Source of the DNA: Phaeosaccion multiseriatum
Taxonomy: Eukaryota > Ochrophyta, other classes
Direction: 5' to 3'
DNA length: 64,000 bases
NCBI GenBank assembly: GCA_965112735.1
Contig: OZ218963.1
Location: forward strand, 2,480,001-2,544,000
Position numbers and translations under genes: made by a program. The notes below the pieces were generated by a model. It worked only from the letters and a program-made list of their open reading frames with translations, was not told the DNA's origin and searched no databases. This document shows, in pieces, positions 20,467-30,900 of the stretch (position 1 is its first letter; each line of letters starts with the position of its first letter).

Positions 20467-23073
20467 CTACACGAGTCGAACAAGTCTAACCATGCGTTTT
20501 TCTCCGCTCTTTGGCACAGTGGAACTAGATATCCAGTGCAGAGGACATGAGCCATCTCCCACCCACCGATGTCCCCATATGATACAGTCAATGTGGATAC
20601 TGGAGCATTCGCCAATGACCATCTCGTCCGCGGTGTACAACACGCGCGTCTCCTGTACCTTATTGTCCGAGAACCAGTCGATGGCCTCACGCACCCTCGC
20701 TAGTCTGCGAGGTCCCATGGCCGCGATGGATTGTGTCCGCGTAGAAGGAATGGACCTGGTCGTCGTCGTCGGGAGGAGATGTGCCGACATGTTGGATACG
20801 TCCTTTTCGGACAAATCTATGGCCACCAGCACTCGGTACGCCCGACCTCCGTAAGTGTAGTTCAAGGCGTTTATGCTACCCACGATTGTGTCTCGAAGAC
20901 TACACCTCTCTTGTACCATACTGCGCAGAAAAACATCTACCCCCGGACTGAATTCATCTCTCCCCCATACACGCAAGGGTTCGTCCTTCTCGCGCATTGC
21001 AGCGCTCTGCATGTGTTCGACCTTGGTGCTACACAGAGGACACTTGGTGCCTTTGCTCATGTCGAAGAGGGTCTGCATGCATTTCGTACACACCGTGTGG
21101 AAGCATGGGTAAAGAAACAATCTGTCCCCACAGTCTTTGTTCTCGTAACAGATGAAACACGGCTCGCGCAGACGCTCGACCTTGTTCAGGATGTCCTGTA
21201 GAGACTTTGTGAGCGCACTACAGTCTGTCAGTCGCCGGGCCAGCTTTTCATGGTTCTCGCGCATGTCAGAGTACTTCTCTCGACCTTCCGGGGTCCGTGC
21301 TTCTCGGCTAAATGCCTCCATTGACGACCTGCATTGCGAAGTCTCCCATGAAGGTAGTCCGCTTTGAACGGTCAAGTTTTCCACGAAGGATCCGTATGGA
21401 ACGCACCAATACTCCTTGAAGGGTTCGTCCTCTAGAAGCCTGACCCGCATAGCCACATAATCCTCTTCCTCTCTCGCCTCTGCCGCTTTCTCCTTGACTC
21501 GTGCAATGACTTCTGTCGACCCCTTACAATTCAGAATGTCTATGTTGTGGTCGGACAACATCACCTCGACGAAGTCCCTTTTCGACCAGTCCTTCTTCTT
21601 CCCGAACGTGCTCGGTCCTGCGGACTTGACGTATCCCACCATCCACGATTCGTAGTCGAAATTGTCAAACGAGTCCACCACAGTGTTCACCGCGGCCCTC
21701 CTCTCCGAGGAAGGCGTCGTCGTGACGGAGAGAAGGCGGAGAGGTATACTGTACAGGTTGTAGCCGTAGGCACCGTGGAACTCGCGAAAGAAGGCGTGGC
21801 GTGGAGTATCGTCCATATCCAAACGAGAAGAGAACGACGACTGCAGTATCAATCGGCCGCAAAGTGGGGGGACCGACAACTTGCTTGTGATCGGGTTGTG
21901 TACCCCTTTGGCGTGCGCCGAGTCCACTATCACTGCGTCCACGAATGAAGTGCTTTCTCTCCCTCCAAGTCTGTCCCTCATGGCCCCCGACTTGCACACA
22001 ATATTGACAGTGATCCCGGGCTCGGTCGACTCCATGTTGCCGTGTACGACATTCACCCTGAGTCCTGAGAGTAAAGACGCCCGCTCAAACACCCTCCTCC
22101 ACCTCCACGTTCTCCCTCGACGACAGTACACGACGATACCGGGCACGTGTGTGCCTTCCCCCTGTTCCATCGCATGGTCTGCGTCGATGTAAGTGTAACC
22201 TCGCTGCGAACGAAGAATGTAGTAGAGGCCATTGTCCTCCATGCACAGACCCTTGTCTGCTATGATCATCGCTGACAATGCCGACACTAGGGAAGGGTCC
22301 GCCAGGTCGTTCAGATCGTTCACCACCACATTCCCTGTTCCACTCACGCGAGGAGAATCGTGTCCGACTACCTCCGTCAAGTGTGTAACAGACACCGTCG
22401 ACGATCGCACGCTCTCCCTCTTACAAGAGGCAGAAACCCTAGGTGGGAACACTATGCGTCCAATCATCTTTCTCTGAAAGAGATAGAGTGATCCAGTGTG
22501 CGGCACTTCCTCCGAGGATACCGCAGAGTCCTCGTCAGCCTCCCCCCGTAGTCTTTTAACCTGGCCCTTCCTAAGGTCCGTCATGATCTCTGTGAACCTC
22601 GGGCTCTCGTCGAGGTTCACAGAATACCCCGTCTCCAGACTCATTGTGTCCGCCAGCGTTTTGTACGCACGCAGCATTACCCGCACCGCTTCACGCATGG
22701 ACCCTTCGTAGTGATGGAACTCAAGTGGATCCAACACCTCCTCTGGCGCCCCCTCCTCCTCGTCCCCAGTGTCCATGTCAAGGGGGTCGTCCTCCCTTCG
22801 AATCGGAGGACGGGGATACCCGGACGTATTCCCCGTAAGGTCCCATGCTGACTCACGTGTACGTCCCTCCATCGAGAAAAGATGACCATCGGGTCCATAT
22901 CCATAGTGGCCAAATTCAAGTGTCTGAATTGTCGGGTCTCCCCGGGGACCTGTTGGCCACATTGGGTTTCCGGGTCCGGGTAGGATATCCTTCTGGGGCA
23001 CGTTCAACCAATGGACGCCTACATGCCGAGACAGAGAGAGAGAGAGGAAAGTAAGGGCGGAGAAATATCCCAT
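20467..23073 (-). CDS. Degenerate SNF2-like ATPase with RING finger
   Basis: The 868-aa frame has the order of SNF2-RING helicases: a LYLFQRKMIGR segment where the Q-motif-like start lies, a first ATPase lobe, a RING finger (CFICYENK...CFHTVCTKCM...CPLC, residues ~635-685), then a second-lobe-like region. Catalytic motifs are lost. The Walker A position (~270) reads IADKGLCMEDNG with no GKT, and the DEAH position reads VDSAHAKG. I infer a non-catalytic paralogue keeping the RING, perhaps a ubiquitin ligase or scaffold. The first ~60 residues overlap the promoter of the divergent gene at 23086, so a later ATG may be used. Confidence 0.6.
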   Translation of the reverse strand: MGYFSALTFLSLSLSRHVGVHWLNVPQKDILPGPGNPMWPTGPRGDPTIQTLEFGHYGYGPDGHLFSMEGRTRESAWDLTGNTSGYPRPPIRREDDPLDMDTGDEEEGAPEEVLDPLEFHHYEGSMREAVRVMLRAYKTLADTMSLETGYSVNLDESPRFTEIMTDLRKGQVKRLRGEADEDSAVSSEEVPHTGSLYLFQRKMIGRIVFPPRVSASCKRESVRSSTVSVTHLTEVVGHDSPRVSGTGNVVVNDLNDLADPSLVSALSAMIIADKGLCMEDNGLYYILRSQRGYTYIDADHAMEQGEGTHVPGIVVYCRRGRTWRWRRVFERASLLSGLRVNVVHGNMESTEPGITVNIVCKSGAMRDRLGGRESTSFVDAVIVDSAHAKGVHNPITSKLSVPPLCGRLILQSSFSSRLDMDDTPRHAFFREFHGAYGYNLYSIPLRLLSVTTTPSSERRAAVNTVVDSFDNFDYESWMVGYVKSAGPSTFGKKKDWSKRDFVEVMLSDHNIDILNCKGSTEVIARVKEKAAEAREEEDYVAMRVRLLEDEPFKEYWCVPYGSFVENLTVQSGLPSWETSQCRSSMEAFSREARTPEGREKYSDMRENHEKLARRLTDCSALTKSLQDILNKVERLREPCFICYENKDCGDRLFLYPCFHTVCTKCMQTLFDMSKGTKCPLCSTKVEHMQSAAMREKDEPLRVWGRDEFSPGVDVFLRSMVQERCSLRDTIVGSINALNYTYGGRAYRVLVAIDLSEKDVSNMSAHLLPTTTTRSIPSTRTQSIAAMGPRRLARVREAIDWFSDNKVQETRVLYTADEMVIGECSSIHIDCIIWGHRWVGDGSCPLHWISSSTVPKSGEKRMVRLVRLV

Positions 23074-23085
23074 TCTCTTCTAACG

Positions 23086-24024
23086 ATGGATGAAGAAGTG
23101 TACGCAAGGGAGGAAGGAGAGGAGCAGGAAAAAGAGCTGTCCTCACAGGAGGAAGAGGGGAGAGGAAAATCCGTCTCGGGAAAAGGTATGCGCGAAGAAG
23201 ATGCCCACGGCGAAGAAGCAGGAGTGGAAACGATCGGGGAAAACTCAGATGGTGCCAAGGGTGTGCCCGTCAACAAGAGGAGGCCGTGGCAGATCTGCAC
23301 TATCAAGGACTGCTTCAAGTACAAGCAGAGCGGATTTGGGGGAATGTGTAAAAAGCATTTCAACCACTTTGAGGCCCAGAAGAAGTCCCCGGGAAAGGGA
23401 ATCGACGAAGAGAATACACACGTGGATGATGATGCTTACGACAACTCGGAAGATACGGATGATACGACGGAGGACAGACCCCAGGAAGAGGTCATCCATC
23501 GTAAAAAGGTCATGAAAAGGGGACACGGGAGAGATCTGGGGAAGGGGGATCAGGACAGGAGAGGACACGGAGGAAAGACAAAGGTAGGCACCGGCAAGAG
23601 GCCGCGTTGGGGAAGCGATCGCCATCGCCGCGACACCCGACATGGACCTACTTCGCCTTTTTTCTCCGGAGATGAGGATCATGCCAATGGGGATTCTGAG
23701 GACATGTACGGTCACAAGGCCACTGCACAGTACGGCACTCCAAGGTCACACGGCGCACGTGGTCTACATGTCGATGGTACTTCTTCGGACATGGCCCAGG
23801 GTATGATGCGACCAAGCGGGGACCAGGGCGCATTCGCAGATAATGACATGTCTGGAATGGTGCGGGGAATGCCTCCCCTTCCCTCCCCTATGATGTCCTA
23901 CGCACACCAGGGGATGATGCCACATGCTTCACGTACAGATTCGACAAGTCTGTTCACCGGGGAGTACAGGTATGTCGATACTGCACGCGGGCCTAGGTGG
24001 GCATGGGTGCTGTATCGCCCGTAA
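23086..24024 (+). CDS. Acidic protein with WRKY19-like CX4CX11CX2H zinc finger
   Basis: 312 aa from ATG 23086. Residues 1-60 are Glu-rich. At ~70-95 is CTIKDCFKYKQSGFGGMCKKH, spacing CX4CX11CX2H with GGMC, like the small zinc knuckle of WRKY19-type proteins in plants, oomycetes and algae. The remainder is low-complexity, Asp/Gly/Met/His-rich. It could be a DNA- or protein-binding factor. It starts 12 bp from the annotated start of the divergent SNF2-RING gene, so they share a promoter. Confidence 0.5.
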   Translation: MDEEVYAREEGEEQEKELSSQEEEGRGKSVSGKGMREEDAHGEEAGVETIGENSDGAKGVPVNKRRPWQICTIKDCFKYKQSGFGGMCKKHFNHFEAQKKSPGKGIDEENTHVDDDAYDNSEDTDDTTEDRPQEEVIHRKKVMKRGHGRDLGKGDQDRRGHGGKTKVGTGKRPRWGSDRHRRDTRHGPTSPFFSGDEDHANGDSEDMYGHKATAQYGTPRSHGARGLHVDGTSSDMAQGMMRPSGDQGAFADNDMSGMVRGMPPLPSPMMSYAHQGMMPHASRTDSTSLFTGEYRYVDTARGPRWAWVLYRP

Positions 24025-24118
24025 TGTCTCCAGGGATCTCAAATTCAAATTAGGACCCGATTCTTTGTGGTCGGAAGTCGGGCGTGTAAGTTGGCAAATA
24101 AAATGTCTGTACCTTGAG

Positions 24119-24652
24119 ATGAAGCTCTCAGTAGCACTTGTGTTTGCCACATTGGCACCAATCGTACGCTCATGTCATTCCTACCTCCCAAACCAAGCAT
24201 TTGGCGTCTGGAGGATGAAAACGAACACACGTGTCATCACGGACACAGTCCTCGAGATCATGCCCCCTTCCTCACCCAGATCCATGGCGGATGTCACACT
24301 GAGACATACCCTGGGCAGAGCAATCGAGGTGGAGCGGGTTTACACAGGGGTAGTCGATCGACCTGGGCGAGTTGTTTGGACGGATGGCGCAGTAGACACC
24401 ATTTCGGTGTTCGGAGTAGGTTTCGGAGCACATGCATTCTCCGTCCCCATCTCCGGAGTGGAGCACCGCTTCGAATTGGTACAGAAGAACGACTTCATAC
24501 AGACCATCGCGTACGACGGGGTACTATACACTTTTAGTCGAGAATTTCAAAGCAAGCGCCGACCCCCCGTCATACTCACAACCTTCATTTTTGTACACCT
24601 CATTGAGAATACTGTCAGAGCAATTGAACACAATCTGGCCACAATTTGGTGA
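24119..24652 (+). CDS. Hypothetical secreted or membrane-linked protein
   Basis: 177 aa from ATG 24119. The N-terminus MKLSVALVFATLAPIVRSC is a clear signal peptide. The rest is beta-rich, with no family I recognise. A 37-bp direct duplication (GAGAGCAATTGAACAC...) spans the stop codon, so the last residues are repeat-derived. An alternative upstream in-frame start exists at 23924 but overlaps the preceding gene. Confidence 0.5.
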   Translation: MKLSVALVFATLAPIVRSCHSYLPNQAFGVWRMKTNTRVITDTVLEIMPPSSPRSMADVTLRHTLGRAIEVERVYTGVVDRPGRVVWTDGAVDTISVFGVGFGAHAFSVPISGVEHRFELVQKNDFIQTIAYDGVLYTFSREFQSKRRPPVILTTFIFVHLIENTVRAIEHNLATIW

Positions 24653-24700
24653 GAGAGAGAGCAATTGAACACAATCTGGCCACAATTTGGTGAGGTACCT

Positions 24701-24878
24701 ATCTTTAATTCAAATTCGGACCCAGGTCCTCGACGAAATGGATTTTGAGAATTATATTTTTCTGTGAAAGTCTTCGGGCGGACTCTCAACTCAATCTCAA
24801 TGCCAATTGTTTTCCAAAAAATAATAATTCTCAGAATCCATTTCGTCGAGGACCTGGGTCCGAATTCGAATTAAAGAT
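24701..24878. repeat. Foldback element, copy 1
   Basis: About 178 bp with long inverted arms (ATCTTTAATTC...GGACCCAGGTCCTCGACGAA and complement) around a short AT-rich loop. Same family as the copies at 35745, 47701 and 59727. It lies between convergent genes. Confidence 0.8.
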
Positions 24879-25285
24879 TACCCGTTTTTGATCGACCTTG
24901 TCTCTACAACTTTAGCTCTTTATTATACAAGGTACACGCGTAATCCGAATGAAAGGGGGCATTATGTCGACTAATACTACAAAATCGTCAAGGAATACGT
25001 GAAAGGCTTTGACCACGAGTTCGATGAAGGATCCCGGCGGCATTATTTACTTTGCAAGTGATGATAGGGTACTTGCGAGCGATTTCTCGAAGATTCTTCT
25101 CCTCAAGCGTTTTTTTCGATTTACTTCCTACGAACGCGGACGGATACATGGATAATCCCGACTCAAATACTGGATGAAACTGGAAGAATGCAAAGATTGC
25201 GGGATTTGTGATAGATACATTATTTTCTTAAACGAAATTCGTGTCCTTCCCGAAAAAGTCTGAAAGTGGATGACACTTCACGCCT
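24879..25285. other. No supported gene
   Basis: A minus-strand frame of ~75 codons without an early ATG runs from about 25225 to 25000 and has ordinary protein-like composition, so it may be a gene remnant. Nothing recognisable. Confidence 0.35.
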
Positions 25286-25741
25286 TTACACCCCCGTTGA
25301 CCCTAGCCCCCCTTCTCCCCGGAGCATGCCATGGTTCACGACATCCTCTTTCTGTCCGTCGAATGAAATCGGCGGGACGACGCAGACCTCAAGGATCAGT
25401 TGGGCGATTCTATCTCCTGGAGATACGGAAAAGACATTGCTTCCATGGTTGACCAGAATGACCTTGACCTCGTCTTGATACCCCTTGTCTATCACGCCTG
25501 CCAATACGTCGACTCCATGTCTATATGCGAGTCCGGACCTGGGGGCCACGCGAGCATACATGTGGAAGGGGGATTCCGTATCCGGCATGTCGAGGACGAT
25601 GCCTGTAGAGATACACGCTCTATTCCCGGGTGCAATCTTCGTTTCTTCGACAGAAAAGACGTCGTATCCAGCATCGTCTGCATGTGCACGCACGGGACAT
25701 CTGGCCAGGGGGTGAACGGATTGGACTTGGAGATCCTTCAT
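25286..25741 (-). CDS. dut: dUTPase (deoxyuridine 5'-triphosphate nucleotidohydrolase)
   Basis: All five motifs of trimeric dUTPases are present in the 151-aa protein: DDAGYDV (I), PRSGLA (II), GVIDKGYQDEV (III, with the catalytic Asp), PGDRIAQLI (IV) and RGEGGLGSTG (V, the usual Phe replaced by Leu). The enzyme hydrolyses dUTP to dUMP, limiting uracil in DNA and supplying thymidylate synthase. Length is standard. It is divergent from the SNF2 gene at 25872. Such enzymes are common in large DNA viruses, and it fits with the DHFR-TS gene at 31-37 kb. Confidence 0.93.
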   Translation of the reverse strand: MKDLQVQSVHPLARCPVRAHADDAGYDVFSVEETKIAPGNRACISTGIVLDMPDTESPFHMYARVAPRSGLAYRHGVDVLAGVIDKGYQDEVKVILVNHGSNVFSVSPGDRIAQLILEVCVVPPISFDGQKEDVVNHGMLRGEGGLGSTGV

Positions 25742-25871
25742 GTTTTATCGTTTATTTGATAAAACGCCTCTCACGTACGGGCTATTTTAAACACTTTCAA
25801 AATACAAGCTCATATCATACACATTAAATTTTCACTTATAAGACTTGTATCACTATTACTCACAAGACAAA

Positions 25872-27614
25872 ATGGCCATGACTCGGGCCGAGAAGATATC
25901 TCTTTTGCTGAAAACACTCGGACTACGTACCAAATTGTACACGTATCAGATCGAAGGGGTTCTCCGCATTTTAGACATGATTCACAGGGAGGGGGGGTTT
26001 ATGCTCTTTGACGAACAGGGACTAGGCAAGACACTTCAGTGTATATCCATTGCACTTTTGATGTGTAAGTCTCCCCGTGTCCGCAACCATCTACTCGGAG
26101 ACAACGCCCCGGACAGATCCGGTCAGATACTTGTAGTCTGCGAGGTCTCTGTCATCGGAGTGTGGAAACAACAGATCGAGATGCACACCGGAGACGCCCT
26201 CGCCACCGGAGTGTATCAGGGAAGACACCGAGCCATTGACCCAGACGTTGACGTCGTGGTCTCCTCATTCGAAACACTCCGCGCAGACCTCGTTCCTTCC
26301 AACAGGAAAACGAAGAAGGGGGTGATGCGCGGGGTCCAGAACACGGCGTTACTGGACAATCCGTGGGACATGGTCCTATTAGACGAGGTCCAGAAAGCAA
26401 AGAATTGTGGAACACAGGGTAGTCCTGCATCCAAGTTGTTCAAAGCACTGGACATGTTCCCCTCGAAAACAGTGATTGGGTCCATCACGGGGACGCCCAT
26501 GGGTCCCCGAGCGGACGACTTGCGGGCTATTACGTCCCTCACCTACGGGGGCCGCCCCGATCATGACCGGTTTCGGGATCCGGAATACTGGAAGGCAATG
26601 TGCGGGGGCATTCTCAGGGAGTTCAGGAACCGCTTCATGATCCGGAGGAAAATGGGAGACGTAAAGGCAGACTTCGTTCCTCCTCCATTGTTGGAGAAGT
26701 CGGTGGTGGTGGAGATGACTACATACGAGTGGACCGCCTACTTCCAATGGCTCCTAGACACGCAAGAAAAGTACACCCACTTCATACAAGTCACAGGAAA
26801 CCCTAGGGCACCACCTTTTGCAAAGAAGAAGGCGCGCGAAGTCTTCGTGGGGTCTCTCATGGGACTCCGGAGAGTCGTTGTGCACCCCGACTGCTGGGGG
26901 GACTGTAAGGACCTGCATCCGTCCACGTTTGAATTGTCGTCTACCATGACCAAAGTGGTGGAGATGGTGCGATCTGCGCGACTCGAGAACACGTCTGTCG
27001 TGGTTTTTTCGTCATGGGTCGTTCCTCTCCGCATTTTGTGTGAGCATCTCGGAGAAGACAGTCGTATGTTCGACGGTAGTATGGATCAAGCGGCCAGAGG
27101 AGAGACCACTCGGGCGTTTCAAGCTAAGGAGTTTGGAGTCATGTTGGCATCTGTCGGAGCGAGCAAGACAGGACTCACTTGGACGGCTGCGAGTACCGTT
27201 ATTATGCTGGACGCGGCATCGGATCCAAATCCTGCCAATTACTCACAGGCGAAAAGTCGTGCCTACAGAATCGGGTCAGAGTCACCTGTGACGGTGTATT
27301 CTTTGTACGCCAAGGGCACAATCGGGGAGGTCGTTCGGGAGAAGGTCACCCCCCAACGAAAACTGAACACAGATCGGATGGTCGACGGCAATTTTGGGTC
27401 TGCATCTACTGGTCCCGTACTAGAAGACAACATCCCTATTTTCAGGCATGTGTTGGAACAGGGTATGAAAAAGTGGGAGACTATGAAGCACCTTTTCGGA
27501 GGGAAATCCATGGCTGCGGCGATGAGGAGAGATAGTGGACAAAAGCGCGACCACCGGAGTACGGGGGAGAGTTTGGTAACAGAAGGGGGGACAAGTAAAC
27601 GTTTGAGGGTGTAA
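25872..27614 (+). CDS. SNF2-family DEAD/DEAH-type helicase/ATPase
   Basis: 580 aa from ATG 25872, preferred over an in-frame upstream start. Walker A GLGKT is at residues ~48-53, LLDEVQ (DExx-type motif II) at ~170, TGTP follows, and the second lobe has SRAYRIGS (motif VI) at ~463. These identify a compact, intact SNF2 ATPase of the kind found in NCLDV genomes, presumably acting on chromatin or in viral transcription. The C-terminal ~90 residues are basic and probably disordered. Compare the inactive-looking relative at 20467. Confidence 0.88.
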   Translation: MAMTRAEKISLLLKTLGLRTKLYTYQIEGVLRILDMIHREGGFMLFDEQGLGKTLQCISIALLMCKSPRVRNHLLGDNAPDRSGQILVVCEVSVIGVWKQQIEMHTGDALATGVYQGRHRAIDPDVDVVVSSFETLRADLVPSNRKTKKGVMRGVQNTALLDNPWDMVLLDEVQKAKNCGTQGSPASKLFKALDMFPSKTVIGSITGTPMGPRADDLRAITSLTYGGRPDHDRFRDPEYWKAMCGGILREFRNRFMIRRKMGDVKADFVPPPLLEKSVVVEMTTYEWTAYFQWLLDTQEKYTHFIQVTGNPRAPPFAKKKAREVFVGSLMGLRRVVVHPDCWGDCKDLHPSTFELSSTMTKVVEMVRSARLENTSVVVFSSWVVPLRILCEHLGEDSRMFDGSMDQAARGETTRAFQAKEFGVMLASVGASKTGLTWTAASTVIMLDAASDPNPANYSQAKSRAYRIGSESPVTVYSLYAKGTIGEVVREKVTPQRKLNTDRMVDGNFGSASTGPVLEDNIPIFRHVLEQGMKKWETMKHLFGGKSMAAAMRRDSGQKRDHRSTGESLVTEGGTSKRLRV

Positions 27615-27782
27615 AGCCTTTATTTTGTTAGTATGTTCATAGTATTGTAATACAGTGTCCAAGTGTGCGTTTTCCTTTACTTTCCTCGTTTTGTTACCCG
27701 TTTTCATAGCGATCTCGTCAAACGATGATATCCCTTTGATTTTCTCCTAGAATTACAACATATCCTCGAAGTACGTCGTTTC

Positions 27783-27942
27783 GTTATGTAAGGATATGTA
27801 CGCATATTGAACCACAATCTTAGATTCAAAGGGGTCCGAAATTTCCAATCACTTCTTTTGTTTAGTTATGTAAGGATATGTACACATATTGAACAACAAT
27901 CTTACATTCAAAGGGGTCCGAAATTTCCAATCACTTCTTTTG
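27783..27942. repeat. 78-bp direct repeat upstream of the 1003-aa gene
   Basis: Two near-identical units (27783-27860, 27865-27942) start GTTATGTAAGGATATGTAC and end CACTTCTTTTG. They lie just 5' of the ATG at 27983 and may be a duplicated promoter. 27615-27782 shows nothing else I can support. Confidence 0.75.
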
Positions 27943-27982
27943 TCCCATAATTCTCAACCAACCATTTCACTCACTTCACACC

Positions 27983-30900
27983 ATGAGCATGAGGACTGCG
28001 CGCATGCGCATACAAGAGTCATTCGACATCCTAATGACCCTATTCCTCACCGACACCTCCATCAAGGGGAAGGTCATGCATTGTCGAAACGTTGTCCGCA
28101 ATGTACCTCGGGTTCCGAAGAAAAAGGATGGGTCCATGGTATCCAATCAAGGGGGCTCTCCGCCTCCTTCGAGCGACGCGAGTGAACCCATCAGTGACAC
28201 GAGTTCTTCGGACAGTCCTACCACAGGTGTCACAACGGACGAGTCTGCTTCTACTTCTTCATCGCCTACTTTGAGACAGGAGGTCCCGGTATCGGAGGAT
28301 GTTGCTACATGTGATTCCGCCTCAAACGAAGAACCTTCCCGTGATTTACGGATCGACACCACAGCTTCGAAGAAAGACTCCGGAGAAGACACACCCTTTT
28401 CGATCCACACTGCTTCACCTTCCGACCAGGAGTCCACCGTCGTCCTACCCGATACCGGATCGGATCTCCCTCCTGAAGGATTGGGTGGCCCCGCATTGCC
28501 CATCAATGCGGAAGGGGTGGAAGAGAGCAAGCAGCAAGATCCTGACCCTCCCATCGCCTCGCCTCGCCCCAGAAGGACCCCTCGGAAGACGGAGAGGATG
28601 CAAGGATACATGGACAACAAGCAAGGTGGGGCCAAGAAGGGGAAGGCGAAACAGACGCCTCCTCCGGAAGAGAAAGGAGGTGAGGAAGAAGATGAACCGA
28701 TAGGGGACGGGGTGCGAGAAGACGTAGACGAGGAGCTGGACGCTATCCAACAGGGAACAGGGAGATTCTCCTACAGTACATCCATGTGGGGGAAGTTCGC
28801 CATCGACGCAATGACTGAGCTTTACGCTCCAAGGGACCATTCATTGTCCGACACGCTTACTGTCGAATCACTGGACACGCCCGAGACCAAGAAACACCCG
28901 CTATGTAGCCTTGCGGCCCTACATTGGAACCACTACGTAGCCCGAGCATGGTTCATGCAGCTCTACACCGTGATCTACCTCTTCCGTTTCGACCTCGGAC
29001 AGGACCTCAAGGTGAAGCACACGGACTTTCGCAGCATGACCGCCAACGACACAGTAACTCCCGAAACGAAACGACTACGGCTTCTTCGAGACGAAGTGAT
29101 GGACACGAACGGACTGAAGAGAGATCAACTTGCCGTTTGGGGAGGACTCGGAGAAATGGCCAAGGGATGGGACACGGGAAACGAGGAGTGGATCCTACTA
29201 CGCCACTGGAGAGCCCGCATCGGGACGGAGAAACTGCCCAACCTGGACCAAGTCATTGTCAACCAGGCCAACCAGCTTAAGAACATCGCGCATCGGGTCA
29301 TCCACTTCCTGCGGTTTCTCGCGGTCTTGGAACGCCCCCCCTTTCTATCCTACACCATCCCCGACCTCTCAAAGGAGGAAAAGGATCGACTCTGGTCACT
29401 ACCTTTCATGCGGGGGATTGAGCCCATCGGCATCCGAGAAAACTCCTTCATCGAGAATTTCATCTGCTGGAGGGACGTCTCGGTCGGCAATGGGCCCTCT
29501 AGCAAGGACACGTCCGTATCAACATACCGCAACATCTTCCAGGTGGTGTCTCATCTGCGCATACTCGACGGAACCAAAGGGCCCATGCAGCAAGCGTCGC
29601 GGGATATTCGCCTCTTCTCCGGTAAGTATTACCATACCAAGGGGTCCCAGTTCACACACAAGAAGAAAGTACAGGACTTCATGTTCCACGAGTACCCGTT
29701 CATCCTCACCGCGGCCATGTTGTGCACTCGGCATCTTGCGGTCGACTTCTTCTGCTCCCGCGCCCTTCAAACTGAGGTCACTTGGCGAGAGGGGGAGGCC
29801 AAAGGCACCCTTTCCTTGGTCATGCTCAACCAACTCCTCATGGGCGCCAAACGCAAGGGGAACATCGTCGGGCTGCGGACGGGCCTTTTTCAGCACAACG
29901 GAGGGGCCATCGGGGGACTTGTAAATGACCAGTCGTCCCAAGTGGGTGCCGTGGGAGAACACCTCAAGGTCACCGTCGAGTCCATGGCCAAGAACAACAG
30001 TGCCTACCTCATGAAGTACATCGTCCACCCAAGCATCGAGTGGTTCTGGTGGACTATCTATAGCAAGCGATTGCAGATTGCGGACAAACCAAACTCCAAG
30101 CGCCCCGACGGTTTCATTCTCAACAAGCATCAAACCGCCGTCAGCGAGAAGGACATCGACTTGTTCAACCGCTTCTTCCAGAGTCCCTTCTTCCTCGGCA
30201 CCATGAACTTCCACTCCCAGCGCCACGCAGAGTGCATCTGGATGAACGTCATCGAGATGAAGGAAAGCACCAAGATCGACGTCGCGGCCTACTTTGAGCA
30301 CTCCATCCAGGTCGCCGTCGAGAGCTACAACCCCGAGAGCGGGGGACAGTGCGCCAATCGATTCCTCCGCAACACCAAGTGTGCAAATGTCACTTATGGA
30401 AAGGCACTCGACACGCTCACCAGAAAATTGCGCGCCATTCTCGCAAACAACGGTGGCCTCATCGAGCTGAATGGAGACATCGACACTTCGGAACAAATCG
30501 TCTATGTCAACCTACTTCTCTCTGTGTTCTTCTTCTACACGATGAACCTCGTCCACGCCGCACACACCGCCCAGTCTGGAGAGGAAGTCGACATACCTGC
30601 CCTCCTCGAAATTCGCGATGGAGAGACCTTCCGCAAGCAGAGCCAGTTCGACATTTTCAGTATCCCCTTCACGACGCACTTTCAATTCCCGGGTGGACAT
30701 GAACCGTCTGCCGCATCCTGCACGGCCTGGCTTGAGAAGACACTCGACGATGAGATGGCGGAAACGTCGATCTCCACGGGTGCCCGTCTGCAGAAGACCC
30801 TGGAGGTGCTCCGGTTAGTATCCAAAGCCTACGGGAGAGGTACCGCGTGCACTGGGAAGAAGGAACTACGCAACATGATCCCCGAGGGACTCGTGCCGGA

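Noticed and set aside
21547-21948. Plus-strand frames through 20500-22900
   Set aside because: They are shadows of the 868-aa minus-strand gene, without domains.
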